NCBI GenBank assembly: GCA_902729315.2
Contig: LR746276.1
Location: forward strand, 2,501 to 66,500
Length of the DNA: 64,000 nt
DNA from: Spirodela intermedia
Lineage: Eukaryota; Streptophyta; Magnoliopsida; Alismatales; Araceae
Direction of reading: 5' to 3'
The position numbers and the translations under genes are program-made. The notes under the pieces were generated by a model. The model saw only the letters and a program-made list of their open reading frames with translations, was not told the DNA's origin and searched no databases. Below are positions 1 to 12,739 of this stretch, piece after piece (within the stretch, counting starts at the first letter, position 1; the number at the start of each line of letters is the position of its first letter).

Positions 1-1090
1 TAAACCCTAAACCCTAAACCCTAAACCCTAAACCCTAAACCCTAAACCCTAAACCCTAAACCCTAAACCCTAAACCCTAAACCCTAAAACCCTAAACCCT
101 AAACCCTAAACCCTAAACCCTAAACCCTAAACCCTAAACCCTAAACCCTAAACCCTAAACCCTAAACCCTAAACCCTAAACCCTAAACCCTAAACCCTAA
201 ACCCTAAACCCTAAACCCTAAACCCTAAACCCTAAACCCTAAACCCTAAACCCTAAACCCTAAACCCTAAAACCCTAAACCCTAAACCCTAAACCCTAAA
301 CCCTAAACCCTAAACCCTAAACCCTAAACCCTAAACCCTAAACCCTAAACCCTAAACCCTAAACCCTAAACCCTAAACCCTAAACCCTAAACCCTAAACC
401 CTAAACCCTAAACCCTAAACCCTAAACCCTAAACCCTAAACCCTAAACCCTAAACCCTAAACCCTAAACCCTAAACCCTAAACCCTAAACCCTAAACCCT
501 AAACCCTAAACCCTAAACCCTAAACCCTAAACCCTAAACCCTAAACCCTAAACCCTAAACCCTAAACCCTAAAACCCTAAACCCTAAACCCTAAACCCTA
601 AACCCTAAACCCTAAACCCTAAACCCTAAACCCTAAACCCTAAACCCTAAAACCCTAAACCCTAAACCCTAAACCCTAAACCCTAAACCCTAAACCCTAA
701 ACCCTAAACCCTAAACCCTAAACCCTAAACCCTAAACCCTAAACCCTAAACCCTAAACCCTAAACCCTAAACCCTAAACCCTAAACCCTAAACCCTAAAC
801 CCTAAACCCTAAACCCTAAAACCCTAAACCCTAAACCCTAAACCCTAAACCCTAAACCCTAAACCCTAAACCCTAAACCCTAAACCCTAAACCCTAAACC
901 CTAAACCCTAAACCCTAAACCCTAAACCCTAAACCCTAAACCCTAAACCCTAAACCCTAAACCCTAAACCCTAAACCCTAAACCCTAAACCCTAAACCCT
1001 AAACCCTAAACCCTAAACCCTAAACCCTAAACCCTAAACCCTAAACCCTAAACCCTCAACCCTAAACCTTCAACCCTAAACACTAAACCT
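1..1090. repeat. Chromosome-end telomere array, (CCCTAAA)n
   Basis: About 150 tandem CCCTAAA units, essentially perfect to about 1052. The next units carry substitutions (ccctcaa, cctaaacctt, cactaaa), the usual proximal decay zone, and the array ends near 1090. The C-rich strand reads 5' to 3' from base 1, the orientation expected when the chromosome end is at the left. Five units carry an extra A (runs of four A at 86-89, 269-272, 571-574, 649-652 and 818-821). Unique-looking DNA follows directly; no long satellite array separates telomere and subtelomere. Confidence 0.98.
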
Positions 1091-1317
1091 AGCCTCACAA
1101 TTTCTATTTTTTTCAGATCGCATCATCAGCAAACAAAGAATGCAATATGATCGGGCAACCCCTCTTCGAATGATATCGTTGGATAAGCCCACATGTCATT
1201 GCTTGGGAGAGGGTTCAACTAAGGACTTCTTCAACCAATATGAAGAGAGTGGGTGATAGGGGATCACTCGGCTATAACCCTCACGTGGTCATGAAGAAAG
1301 GTGTGGGCAAGGTGAAC

Positions 1318-1562
1318 TCATCAATAAGCACCAACTAGGCCTTGTCAGCGTTATTGAACCTATAATACCATCAGATCACATTCAGTAATTACTTAGATGC
1401 CTAAGCATGGATCAGTTTCATTCTAATCCTACAAACTATTTCTAGTTGTTTTAGAAGAGATCATATTCACTACAACTACTTGTTGAGGGGCCACAACACA
1501 TTACGATGAGGATATTAGGCTCTGGCCACAACATGTTACAATGAGGGTACTAAAGTGATGAT
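1318..1562 (+). mobile_element. LINE ORF2 endonuclease-domain fragment
   Basis: This stretch aligns by eye with the start of ORF2 in the two long LINE copies (30670-30860 and 40825-41040): the same order of landmarks is present, including 'atggatcagtttcattctaa', the segment for a G-P-Q-H sequence, and the following 'acgatgagg'. It is the N-terminal part of the apurinic-type endonuclease domain. The last part is duplicated in tandem (ggccacaaca...gatgagg occurs twice, about 1488-1555). No open frame survives. It shows that the LINE family of 29-46 kb also reached within about 250 bp of the telomere array. Confidence 0.8.
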
Positions 1563-1636
1563 CACTCTTTCGAGTAAATGGGGCGGCAAAGCAGAGCTAG
1601 GTTCCACTCTATTGGAAATACATAGGAAGTAGCAAA

Positions 1637-3815
1637 TTGATTCTTCAAGTAGATGCTAGGTTTCTTAAGGAGTTTGATATTAATACTAAATTATTTGTTA
1701 TTATTCAAAAACTTGATTTAGATATCAAAATAATTGACGTGATACCAAAAGCTATTGAAAGTCTCTTATTTGAATTTTCTATAATTCAAAAACTATCTAC
1801 TCATCTTCCACCAATGCAAGATGTACAACATCATATTGACATTATACCAAAAGCAAGCTTCCCTAACCTTCTACATTATAGGATAACTGATAAGTCTTTA
1901 TTATCATGAGTTAATAATTAGTAAATAATATAGTTTTAGCCTTAACTCATGATAAATAGACTTATATTTGTGTTAAAATATGATTTGTGGTTTTCAATTG
2001 ATTAACGTGAATTTTTGGATAATTATGTGCTTTTATATAATTTTTATAGTCTTACTTTTGACATAAATAAAAAACAAGAAATAAAAATAAAAATATTACA
2101 AAATGGGGGAACCCGTCAGCCAATCGAGCCCACAAGCAAGTCGGAAGCATAGTCAAGGAGTAGCCACGAGCAGGGGCTTGAGTGGCTTAGCTAGCTTAGA
2201 CTGATAGGAGCACATGTACGTCACTCCCCTTCTACGTCACTAGTGGCCAGTCAACTGTGGGGCAAGGAGTGGTCGTACATACAAGAGAAGGGACTTTGCT
2301 CAGAAAGCTAACATTACTATATATTTGCTCAAAAAATCGGCGCACAACCAATGTGAGACTAAACCCACGTCACACCTTCCTCAGAGGTGGGCGACCGGCG
2401 CGGGTTTGAATCCTCCTAGAGTCAAAATTCATATATTTTTATTCGATTATCATAACTTTCGTGCAAGTCACCGATGAAGGATTAAGCAATGAGAATCGCT
2501 GGATCATTGATAAAAATTTCGTCAACGCGATACGCAGAGCATTGCTACTAAAATTACTGAATGATTCGTGATAAAAGGATCGCGAATCCATCGAGTAAAT
2601 CATCTCTGATTGATCGATGAACAAGCTGTTGTCAGGAAGAGGACAATTTGCCAAGAGATGAGTCGCCACCTCCTGAGAGCGTACCGGATGCGATGAAGAG
2701 CCTCCTCTTGCTACGCGGACCTAAGGATCAAGCTCCCTGACACGCGCCCCACCTGAGCCACAAAGTCACCGTTTTTTTGCTCTACTAGGTGACAGCCGCT
2801 GAAGATGATTCGACGACCCACTTCATTGATCTCTAGACTTCGCAAGAAGATCTAGAGATTGCCCACGTCGTCTTTGTCCAAGAAGAGCCTTTGAGGTCAT
2901 AGACACTGCACAACGATCCTCCTGAACACTTAGGATTCTGGTGCATCGCCGACGCATTGCCGTCGCACTGCTGAAACTCTATTTTCCTGCTTTCAATTTA
3001 CTTTACGCTTCATTTAGTGATATTTTTTGTGTTTTTAATTTACCAAAATATACTTTGTTCTATTACGATTCTTTCGGCTTTTATAGATCTTAATTTGATC
3101 AAATAAATCGTCTGTAATCACTTACGTAAGAATCATCGAGCAGAACTCTATTTCTGCCCGATTCGCGTTCACTGGGTGCTGACATCATCTTGACGTCTGC
3201 ACCCTTATTTCCCTTTTTCGTGAATTTTAAATATATTTCTTTTTTATTTCCTAGTATAAAATTCATAGAAAATCATTTTCATTGAGAAAAATTCTAAATA
3301 ATTACTAGATATTATATTACATCCCTGTGATCAACTTGGAAAATTACTACTATTTTTGGAAGTTTTATTGAATTATAATTGATATATTTATTTTAAAATA
3401 CTTCTAAATATCCAAAAATTCATATTTTCTAGTTTTTTAAATTTTATATTTACATGATTTAATATACAAGGACTGAGTCACGTCAATGACTTCACAAGAA
3501 AATCAAAATTTTTAAGAACAAATCAAAGAGTTATTGAGTAAAGGATTGATAAGAGAAAGTATGAGCTCATACTCTATGACTACTTTATTTGTTCCAAAGA
3601 AAGATGGAAGTTGATTGATGTATGTCAACAATACAGCTATCAACAAGTTCACAATTTAGTATAGATTCTTAATTTCACGCCTAGATGACATGTTAAATGT
3701 GCTTTGTGGTTTTAAAATTTTCTCAAAAGTTGATTTAAAGACTAGATATCATCAAATTCAAATTCAGTCACAAGATGAATAGAAGATAACCTTTAAAACT
3801 AGTAAGTCCATGACA
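1637..3815 (+). mobile_element. Ty3/gypsy pol fragment (protease-RT linker and RT), split by a solo LTR
   Basis: Bases 1637-1887 encode the linker ahead of reverse transcriptase, ending in the well-known gypsy sequence HHIDIIPKASFPNLLHYR. The same frame resumes right after the inserted LTR at 3486 with MTSQENQNF, then [28 protein letters not shown] and [13 protein letters not shown], the fingers and palm start of Ty3/gypsy RT. Several in-frame stops (for example after KKDGS and in QDE*K) make it dead. The active-site YxDD region is absent: homology fades at about 3815. Removing 1888-3485 and one copy of the 5-bp target repeat restores a continuous frame, so this fragment was in place before the LTR arrived. 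Confidence 0.88.
1888..3485 (+). mobile_element. Solo LTR, family S copy 1
   Basis: A 1.6-kb unit beginning TGATAAGTCTTTATTATCAT and ending ACTGAGTCACGTCA, i.e. TG...CA. It is flanked by ATAAC (1883-1887) and ATGAC (3486-3490), a 5-bp target-site duplication with one transition; the uninterrupted gypsy frame shows ATGAC was the original. The same unit recurs at 25909-27525 and 32551-34184. It has no coding capacity. Length, TG/CA ends and 5-bp duplication fit a solo LTR left by LTR-LTR recombination; a small non-autonomous LTR element is the alternative. This copy is visibly the most diverged of the three. Confidence 0.85.
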
Positions 3816-4065
3816 TATGCATTGAGTTTGTGATAATTTTCTTCTAGCAATTGTTCTTTTCTCAAGTAATTGGTTACCTTTTCCTTGTAGTTTGCATAAC
3901 CAAATCACCAACTTTTGTCTGCCTTTTCCTTGTAGTTTGCATAATTGATTGTAACATACTTCTTCACATTTTCATGTATTATTTAGATGTATTCTTCTAT
4001 GTTATTTGCTGCTACACTAGTACTAGGTTTTCTTTGTACTTCAATTAAGTCAAGGACTTTTGGTG
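3816..4065. other. Junction spacer with a short direct repeat
   Basis: AT-rich DNA between the plus-strand and minus-strand gypsy fragments. The 20-mer ccttttccttgtagtttgca occurs twice (about 3889 and 3926). No gene is visible; it may be the decayed 3' end of the minus-strand element. Confidence 0.5.
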
Positions 4066-5225
4066 GAAAATAGTAGACAATAGAAAATAGAGACTAATTT
4101 GTAAACCAATTTATCATTGAATTATATGCAAAATCTATTTGAGCTAAGACAAGATCCCATTGTCTTAGTTTGTCTCCTGAAATACAATAGATTAAATAAC
4201 TAAGTGTCTTGTTTACAACTTTTGTTTGACGATCAGTTTGTAGATGACTCGTAGTACTAAATTTTAGGTATGAGTCAAATCTATTCCAAAGAGTATGCTA
4301 AAAATGGGACAAAAATTTTGAGTCTCTATTAGATGTAATAATCTTAGGCACCATGTAGATGAACTATTTCCTTAAAAAATCAATTTGCCACTTGAACGAC
4401 ATCATTGTTGTTTCTACATCAAATAAATTGTGCCATCTTTGAGAATCTATCCACAACCACAAAAAGAAAATCTGCTCCTCTTTGAATATGTGGTAATCTC
4501 AAAATGAAATCCATAGAAATGTTAGTCCATATTTTATCTAGAATGGGTAGTAGAGTGTATAGACATGTGTTCTAGCACTATCCTCTATTAATTTGACAAA
4601 TTTGACATCTCCACAAAAAACTTTGAAACTCTTCCTTAAAAGTGAATTGTGTTCTGACATAGTCATTTATTAATTTGACAAATTTGACATCTCTACACAA
4701 AACTTTCAAACTCTTTCTTAAAAGTGGATTGTGTTCTGGCACTATCCTTTATTAGTGGACTCTATGCTTTATCTAGAATGGGTAGTGGAAGTGTACATAA
4801 CTGTGTGTTTTGGCTAATAACATCATTCCTCCATCATTTTCAAACTCTTGTCACGACCTAAGTGTGCACCAAGCCCTCCTGCATCTAATTCTTGAATTAA
4901 CTTCTCACGTAAAGAAGTTTGAGGGATACATAACTTTAATTGATATTCCTGACATACAGATCATATACTGTTAAGAATAATCATCATTGTCTCAATATAA
5001 TTTCTTGAGATAATAAAATCTTGTGATTTCAGCACGTAAGTTTAGCAAACATGTTATTTTTCTACTAAGAGCATCTGCAACTCGATTCAATTTTCTTAAC
5101 TTGTGCTTAATAACAAAAGTAAACCGTTGAATGAAAGAGATCCACCTAGCATGCATTCTATTGATGAAAGTCTGACTAATTACTGATTTAAGAGCCTGAT
5201 GATTAGTATTTAAAATAAATTGTCA
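4066..5225 (-). pseudogene. Ty3/gypsy RNase H - integrase remnant
   Basis: Read on the minus strand, downward from 5225: an RNase H end (NHQALKSVISQTF, then NRMHARWISFIQRFTFVIKH and LNRVADALSRK), the integrase zinc-binding region, then the integrase core ([69 protein letters not shown]). The three acidic positions of the DDE core can still be placed (D in MDF, the D of SNRD, and the V-V-N region where E is expected is shifted or lost). Numerous stops and frameshifts. Inside it, a segment containing 'aatttgacaaatttgacatct' words is repeated (about 4588 and 4675), a local duplication of the zinc-finger region. It belongs with the gag and LTR remnants at 5230-6735 on the same strand; protease and most of RT are missing. 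Confidence 0.85.
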
Positions 5226-5229
5226 CTAA

Positions 5230-6084
5230 ATCAAATAGTGTTCCCTTCTTGATCTAATCAAATAAATTTTGGTGAAATAAATTTTTTGAAACTTTAGTTT
5301 TTGTTTCTTTTGTTTCTTTCTTGATCCAACCAATTTGATATAGATGAGGACGTGGGTTTGTTTGTAAATCTAATTTTTTAACCATCATAGAAAAGATAAT
5401 GTTCTCACTACTACCACTATCAATGATTATATCACAATAGTAGAAGAAACAATAGTAGATCTTCCTCTTTCTAGGTGAAGAATTTAATTTTGACTTCCAA
5501 AATTTTGAATTCTAGTTTTTCCTTTCTCTCATAAGGCTTGAAAAATGATGTAAAATTACTTTGTCTTCAATTTCTCATTTGAGACCACCTTTAAACCTTG
5601 AAATCATATACTGCTAATACAAAATGTGTTCATAATTTGGGAGAAGAAAATGAGATTTCAAAAGTTTTTTCATTTTCTCCCATAAGCATATAGGTTCTTT
5701 GCCTGACCTCGTATGTGTGATCTATAATTGATACCACCTTACAGAGGCTCCACCCTTCAATTTATAAGTTTTGAAGAAAATTTTCTTCAAAACTTGATCT
5801 AGAACAAGTAGAACTAGATGAATAGTGAGTATCTAATGAAGGTTTGACATGAGTGACTTTTTGAGGATATGTGATTTTATGATCTCTAAGGGGGCATGAA
5901 TGACTCTCTAATACACTCATTCTTGCCCAAAGTTATTTCAAGGTATCACTAATCTTATCTTTGATCCATTCAATCTTGAAAAGTAATAAAATCTGATTTT
6001 GAGATAGGAAAAACTTTAGGTGAATCATCATCACCAATATGAGTAGATTTACCTTGTGACATTTTTGAACTTTGATTGAAATGT
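5230..6084 (-). pseudogene. Ty3/gypsy gag remnant
   Basis: On the minus strand, downstream of a primer-binding-site-like sequence, a frame begins near 6062 with MSQGKSTHIGDDDSPKVF. Further down come KLKGGASVRWYQL, a tryptophan-bearing capsid signature typical of plant gypsy gag, and MISRFKGGL. The frame is broken many times. Order LTR - PBS - gag - (deletion) - RNase H - integrase on one strand indicates a single decayed element. The protein cannot be assigned to a lineage with confidence. Confidence 0.6.
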
Positions 6085-6735
6085 TGACTTGCTATGATAC
6101 AACCTGATGTAGTAGTAATGCGAAAGATAAACAAAATATGGGCTTGAACCCACAAAGCTCCAATCTTAAGGAAGGAATATGTCTATGACTCCACAAATTC
6201 AGAGTCTTTAACCCTTGAATTCACAAAGGGGTGCCTGAATCCACAAGCAAGAGAGAAGAAAAGTTCTCATAGTGGAGAAAACTATTTCAACTAAAAAAAG
6301 TGCGTACCTCAAGTTACAATGGGGGCCTTTATATAGGCATAGAAAGGAGGTTTGGCACTCCTCAAAAAGAAGATCCTGACAGATCTTGGGGACAATCTAA
6401 CTAACTCTAAAATAACTTAAAATAGACTCTAACAAACTAAGATCTTAGACAAATCTTCTAAAAATACTTTGACATGACCTAAAGTAGAGTCTAACAATGA
6501 GAGATCTTGAGCAAATCTTAGGTATAGAATCTAATCGTCAGAGATTCTGAACAAATCTTAGATACAAGTTGAACCACATTAAAGTCTCTTCTTGAAGGAA
6601 TGAGATATAAAGTACCTTCTAGAAGTGAAAGGACATAAAGTGGGCCCAAATTTGTATAGAACTGGTCAGGTTTTAACAGCTTTAACCTTTTCTTCATCCA
6701 CTTTGAAAAACCTATATTTCTCTTATTGAGCATAA
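6085..6735 (-). mobile_element. 5' LTR end, primer-binding site and promoter of the minus-strand gypsy element
   Basis: On the minus strand the sequence ...ctactacatca is followed after two bases by TTGTATCATAGC (about 6091-6102), a near match to the initiator-Met tRNA primer site TGGTATCAGAGC used by many plant gypsy elements. The LTR therefore ends at 6105. About 225 bases upstream is a clean TATA box, cctatataaagg (6327-6338 region), giving a transcription start near 6300 and an R-U5 of roughly 200 bases. The outer (U3) boundary is not resolved; 6735 is a guess. The other LTR was not found. Confidence 0.6.
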
Positions 6736-7380
6736 AACAAATTTCTCAATATTTTTGTAAATAATATAATGATTATCTCTATGAAGGTGAGTTGCATCTA
6801 AATCTTATTGCCATGTTGTACCAAAAATTAGATTATAGACATTCATCTCAACAACATCACTATAAATTTCATCAAAATAACTTTTTTCCTTGCAGCCCAT
6901 TACTATTGCAACTTGAAGCCCACTATACTTGATGCACACTAAATTACTATTGCAATTTAAAGCCCGCTTTACTAGCTCAATTACGAAATAAGGCCCATAT
7001 ATCTATTTTTCTTCTTTTTCAAATTTTATTTGAAATGCAAACTGAAAATTTAAAAGATCAATTCAGCAGTAATAAGTACAAGAGTCATTAGAGGATGCTA
7101 GAAAACTTAAAGATAAATAAACACCCCTTGAAATGAAAAATTACTTGGGCCACAATGCACTGATCACAAATCACTAATTGGTAGTGGGCTGATCCCATGA
7201 TACTACATTTCAATATCAGTCATCCAAAACAATGTTCAATAGGGAGCAAGGAGGAATGAACTAACCTCCACAGCATCAATGGTTTAATTTTCTAGAATTA
7301 CATGAAGAACTCTATAGTAAATTAATATTGGACAAAGTTTAACATATAATATAAAAAAATCTAATCTTTTCATTTATTAA
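6736..7380. other. AT-rich non-coding DNA
   Basis: No coding frame, RNA gene or convincing repeat seen. It may include the remaining U3 of the LTR to its left. Confidence 0.4.
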
Positions 7381-7866
7381 TCATTTGGTTCTCCAAATCT
7401 TACTACTTATCAACTAACAATTAAAGAGGAAAATAAAAATCGCATAAAAAAATTGCAACATTTATGACACATTTGGACACACTTCAACAAATTTATCAAC
7501 ATTACTACAAGGTTGGATTATTTATATTACTCTTAAGTTTGTGGTTGTCATGTTGAATGAGGGTTTCATATTTTCTCCCTATGATCAATGGGGTTTCTTT
7601 GGCATGAAACATAAAAGTAGGGAGCATATGTAAAGTAAACTTCCTAAATAGACCACACTTCTTTTGGCATTTTTATCTTCACTCAGGCCACTCCTACATC
7701 CCCACTTGCTGTAATCTCTTTAGGCATTAGTGACAATGTAAGTGAGGAAGTCAATCATATGACTTAAGTTACATATGCCTATTAATTAATACCATGAGAA
7801 AACTTTCTAGTTTGATCTATCTCATGAAATCCCATTTAATTATTTATCAACTAGTAGAAAAATGAG
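7381..7866 (+). repeat. Segmental duplication D1, copy 1
   Basis: About 490 bases starting 'tcatttggttctccaaatct' and ending near 'agtagaaaaatgag' are repeated in direct orientation at 16299-16790 with only scattered differences. Shared landmarks include 'tatgatcaatggggtttctt' and 'catccccacttgctgtaatc'. No open frame is conserved, no terminal inverted repeats and no clear target duplication were seen, so I call it a segmental duplication or an unclassified dispersed repeat. Confidence 0.85.
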
Positions 7867-9413
7867 TTTTGACTAAAAATATAGTGGATGGAACAAAATT
7901 TGAATTGAGGCACTGTGACCCATGGGTTGTATATTATGTGCCAAAAAACTCATGTTGTTTTGACTGAGCACTTGAGCAGTTAAATCATGATGTGGCATTA
8001 AGTGGCATGTTGACCTGAAATACATGAGAATGAAACTGTAGCTTGTTCATGGCTGCCAACCTTTGCTTTTTCAACTTTATTATATTTTCTAGACAAAAAA
8101 GATTGACATTTCACTCAATAATCTATTTTTCAGTATGTGTCTTTGTTCTTCATAGGAATGTTGATCGCCATGTCTGTTAGAGGGTTCTTATCAAATCTCA
8201 TGAAGGTGAATAATGTGCTTTGAGATAGTTTACTTTCATGCTAGATCATTTTTCTTTGCTATGCTGAAAAAAATAGAAATTGTGAGGCTGGGCAGTAAAA
8301 AGAATAAAACTACCATAAGAAATTAATGTACCAAGAATTGAAAAAATCATTGAAAATATCTACTTGTAGAAAACCAGATATCTAGCTTTATGAGTGATGC
8401 CCCTTGTGTACGTACCTGCTTGCTTGTAGTTCTTCTTTTCTATGTCCAGAGTGGGAAGTGGATCATCATCCAATGTTGTGCTTTTCCTCTTGGAGATTAT
8501 GAGCATGTACTTTGTCTCTTCTACTCTTTTAATAAGGAAAAGTTTGGCAAATAAATACAAGTATATTACATTCGATCGCAATAAATTCATTGGTGAACAA
8601 GGTGGTGGCCTGACCCATCCTTGGATCATTTATACAGCTTGTCTGGGCTTTGGTCACTTTTTTTTGTTTTAATGTTGAATATCTTAGACTATCTTAGAAT
8701 GTCTTTTTACATAGTCTGCTGAATATAGTGGTAGAAACAAAATCTAATCTAAAATTCTCCTCCAAAGTAAGCACCCAATCAATTAATCGGCTGCCTCATG
8801 CACATATTCATGTGGCTTCTATTGAAGTGTCGAATGAATACCATACCATATCATATCATATATTGTCCCAAGTGGTGCGGAATGTTAGCCAAGTAACTAG
8901 CCGCCAAGGAGGTGTTATTATTAGAGCAAGTAGCCCCCCCCCTACCCCCCACCCCCACCCCCCCAGTCTGGCTAGATTTTGTTCATGTTTATTCTCAGAG
9001 CTTCTAAGCATTCTGATATCAGGCAAAGATGGCCTCCTCTCTCTCTCTCTCTAGTCTGTATCTTGTATCTTGTGTTGTGGAATGCTAGAGATTGATAGAA
9101 CCTTGTGAATCGACATACTGCATGGAGGTGGTGGTAGTAATTGTATTGGGGGAGAATACACCCATTTTATTATAATCAGCAGCTAGAGCTCTTGTCTGAT
9201 CTGGAGTTTGAGGTGGTGGTGAACAAGATGGTTTATTATTTTTTGGTGTGGTTGAAAGATGCGACCATGTTGTTGTGGTGAGAAGTTGCAAGGCCGCTCC
9301 CCTCTTTCAAAGCTTTATATCCAAATTCCTCTATTGTCATTATTTCTCTCACAAAGTGTCTATGTAATTTCATTTCCAGCCTCCCCATCTTGCCAATTGG
9401 AACTCTAAACCCA

Positions 9414-9454
<41 letters not shown>

Positions 9455-9520
9455 GAAAGCAACTTGTCTCTCCCATTAATGCATGTGAACAAGATTTGTC
9501 AATATTTTAGTGACACAGAC
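7867..9520. other. Non-coding DNA with short ORFs and a GA microsatellite
   Basis: Overlapping small ORFs on both strands at 8360-8672 share no recognised family. The minus-strand one ends at CAG|gtacgt, a good splice donor, so an exon relic is possible but unproven. A poly-C stretch lies at 8934-8963, a short CT tract at 9039-9051 and a (GA)n tract at 9416-9452. Nothing else supported. Confidence 0.4.
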
Positions 9521-10140
9521 AAATTAGATGGAAACAATTATCAATATGTTCTTAAACATTGATATGTTAAAAGTTGATTGTGGAAAGGGTAGCGACACAC
9601 AATGTTAGGAAATGCATAGTAGATAATTTGGGAGAAGAAATTATTGTCTTTTTTAAATTCTTGATTTATGCCATGTCTCAACAAAAATTTTAGTACAAGT
9701 TCAAATAAATACTTTGTCAAATCTTCTTTAAAGTTTTACTTTGTTCTTGGGTTTCTCCAGAGTTAATGAAAAATTTGAAAATAGCCTCAACAAAATAGTT
9801 ATTTGAGATTCACCCATGTTTCAATTAGACCCCATAACTAATCAAAAAGTGTAAAAAAGTCTCAACACATTTTTATTTCAAATTCAACCCAAAATTTTAA
9901 TTAGTCCCCAGAACAAAAAACCAATTTGAAAAAGAACAAAATATATTTATGATTCAACTAATATTTTCAAGACTCAAGGAAAATTATGGTTGAATCTTGA
10001 CTTTTTTTTGTGGTTGAGTGTATATTCTTTCTTGTGAACAATAATAGACAAAATAAGATGCAACTTCATTTTAACAACACTAGGTTTCAATTTTCTGTTA
10101 TATTTTGCATAGAGCTGAAATATGGGGTCTTTAACTCTGG
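9521..10140 (+). repeat. Degenerate direct repeat D2, copy 1
   Basis: Shares several ordered blocks with 10735-11085: 'gttaggaaatg...taatttgggagaa', 'ttcttgtgaacaataataga', and 'tgaaatat.gggtct'. Spacing between blocks differs because copy 2 lacks about 270 bases. Non-coding. Confidence 0.6.
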
Positions 10141-10734
10141 CACCATCTAGTGGACATCAAATTCGGGCATTTTGAAAACAAATTTTCCACATCTCTGAAT
10201 TTTTTTCCACTAGATCAATATGCCTATTTGGACAACTTGTGAATGTCATCTATAGGTTTTAATTTCTCTACAGAATTTTATAATTTTTCTCATCCATACT
10301 TGTTTGTAATTAACATGTGATTGAAAGTTCTACAAATTCAAATGAGTAGTTCAAAATTACCTTCAATATATCACTTATTTATCATCCATAAACTTCATAG
10401 CTTTTTGTTGATTCCACTATGGGAACAAAAAGCTAGAAGTATCTTGCTTGTGCTTGCCAGCAATATGTTTAACAAAAAAAATCCTCCATTATTGGCTCAC
10501 CATTATTGTAAGGAATCTGAAAGTTTTACGTGTATAAACCTATTTATGGCCCAAATTAAAAAACTTAACTATAAAAAATCTTAAAGCAATCGTTTCTGAA
10601 CATCAAAAGGGTAAATTCCAAGAATATATCTCAATAAAGAAAACACATAGCAGAATATTTTAATGGAGCACAAAACATAGGGAGAAGAATGTGAGAATCA
10701 TTTTTCTCCATTTCACCAACATGCAGGCAACCTA
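10141..10734. other. AT-rich spacer between D2 copies
   Basis: Contains one short plus-strand ORF (10321-10584) with no recognisable domain and AT-driven composition. No gene supported. Confidence 0.4.
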
Positions 10735-11085
10735 GATGAAAAAAATTGCCAACATGTTCTTTAACATTGATACATTGAATAGTGATCGTGGAAGGGGAGA
10801 GAGACGCAAGGTTAGGAAATGTTTAGTAAATTATTTGGGAGAACAAATTATGAGCACAGAATTTCAAGAAACTATTGACTGCTCAATGTATGTTCCTTTC
10901 TTGTGAACAATAATAGACAAATATATATTGTGGAATGCAGATATACTAAAGAAAAATTAGAATTACTCAAAGTCAAACAAAATGTCAAAGCTATGAAATA
11001 TAAGACTGCTTGATTTTAACAACACGTGCGTTTTAATTTTCTATTGTATTTTTGTATAGTGCTGAAATATAAGGTCTAAGAATTT
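10735..11085 (+). repeat. Degenerate direct repeat D2, copy 2
   Basis: Shorter partner of 9521-10140, sharing the ordered blocks listed there; more diverged than duplication D1. Confidence 0.6.
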
Positions 11086-12739
11086 CAATTCCCCCAATGT
11101 GTAGGAGTTGCCCAAGAATTTTGCAATGCAGTAAAACAGTAAAATAGTCACAAGCATTTACACTGAATTTGATAATGAATTGAAGCCACTTTGGAAATCA
11201 ATAAAAGATGACTTCTTTTATGGGAGACAATTGAAGATGAGGTGGACACTGCATAGAAGATCAATAGATTGCATAATGACAATTGCATCCAATTATGTGG
11301 ATTCACTCACCCAATGATGTCCTTGAGTTTCAAAATACTACATTTTTCTAACACACTAACCACATGTGTATTCCATGAGAGAAGGAAGAAAAAATCTTTA
11401 AAGTGTTCCAAGTATGTCCTTCCGAGTGGATGGTGAGAACTAATAACTATACAACATGAATAATGTATCACTTTTCAATTTTAGGGTTGATCCTCAAGGA
11501 TGGCAAAAACTAATATTGATTAATTTCTAATTTTTCTAACACAAATACTAATTAAAAGAAAGGAACAAATGAAATAAGATGAGAGAAATGATAATATTCA
11601 CCTCAATGTTTAATATTCTTCTTTCTCAATTACTTTCTTAAATTTATTTCTCTGATTTAGCTCTAGATAGATAGAAGAAGGTTTTAATGGTGAGATAATT
11701 AAATCAAGAATAGCAAAAAATAATTTAGTGATTATAAAATGATAAGATTTGAAGGGTGATTGTCAATAAAATGACTTCTAAGAGTAAATAATGAAATAAT
11801 TTAGAGAATGTTTTGAAATAATTAAAACTAAGATAAAAAATTAATTAGAATCTAGAAACACATTAATTGTTAATCAAGAGTAAATTAAAATAATTAATTT
11901 TGTGATAAAAAATAATTTTATAACTATAATCAAACTTTGTTGTAAATCACAATCACATAGCAAAGTTCTTTAAACCTAAGAAAGTTTTAATTATTCGTTA
12001 AAATTTAAATTAAATGTTATAACCTTGAATAAAAATCTTTTTCTTCCTTGAAGAACAAAATACTTAGATTAATTTAATTCAAAAATAAGATCTCTCTAAT
12101 CAATGCTTGTCACCCAAAGAATAAAAAGACATAAAATAAGATTATAATAAAAGAATAAAACACAAAATTCTATTGGTCACAACCCCCTTGATTATGAGAT
12201 CTTCCTCATTCCTTGCTCTCCAACTTGCTTATGTTGGCCTTATGTGCCTCTTGACCTCCTAACTTCCAACCCACCATCTTCCTTTATTATCTCATCATAA
12301 TAAATTCACAAAAATTCAGGTTTTTTTTTAAATTGCTTAAAGTTTAAATAAAATCCCCATTATTAAATTTCTTTTACAAAACATCTCATCTTGAAATTTT
12401 TAATATTAAAATTTTGTATTTAACTAATGTAACTCACAATCACATTTAACTTTTTATTTTCAAATAAATATCAATAAATCAATGTAAATACATAAAACTT
12501 TGTTTTTCTGAAAATATATATTAATATGTATTTTTTAATAAGATAAACCATAAACATAGATAAAAATTGACATCTTAATTATATAACTCAAAGAATTAAC
12601 AAGCACATTTAGCGAGCTATCATGTACTTAGCAACATATGCGAAATTGTGGTGAAGGATGAGGATGGACAAGTCATACTCCCCCTATATAACTAGTTCCC
12701 CTACGAGTTGAGGGAGCAATTTCGATCCACTAACAAATA
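11086..12739. other. AT-rich non-coding DNA
   Basis: Strongly AT-rich, stops in all frames. I see no gene or structured repeat. Confidence 0.5.

Noticed and set aside
1-1090. CRISPR-like or satellite array
   Set aside because: A 7-base unit without spacers at a chromosome end is telomere.
8360-8672. Overlapping ORFs on both strands with a good splice donor
   Set aside because: No recognised family, no partner exon found; cannot decide which strand, if any, is coding.
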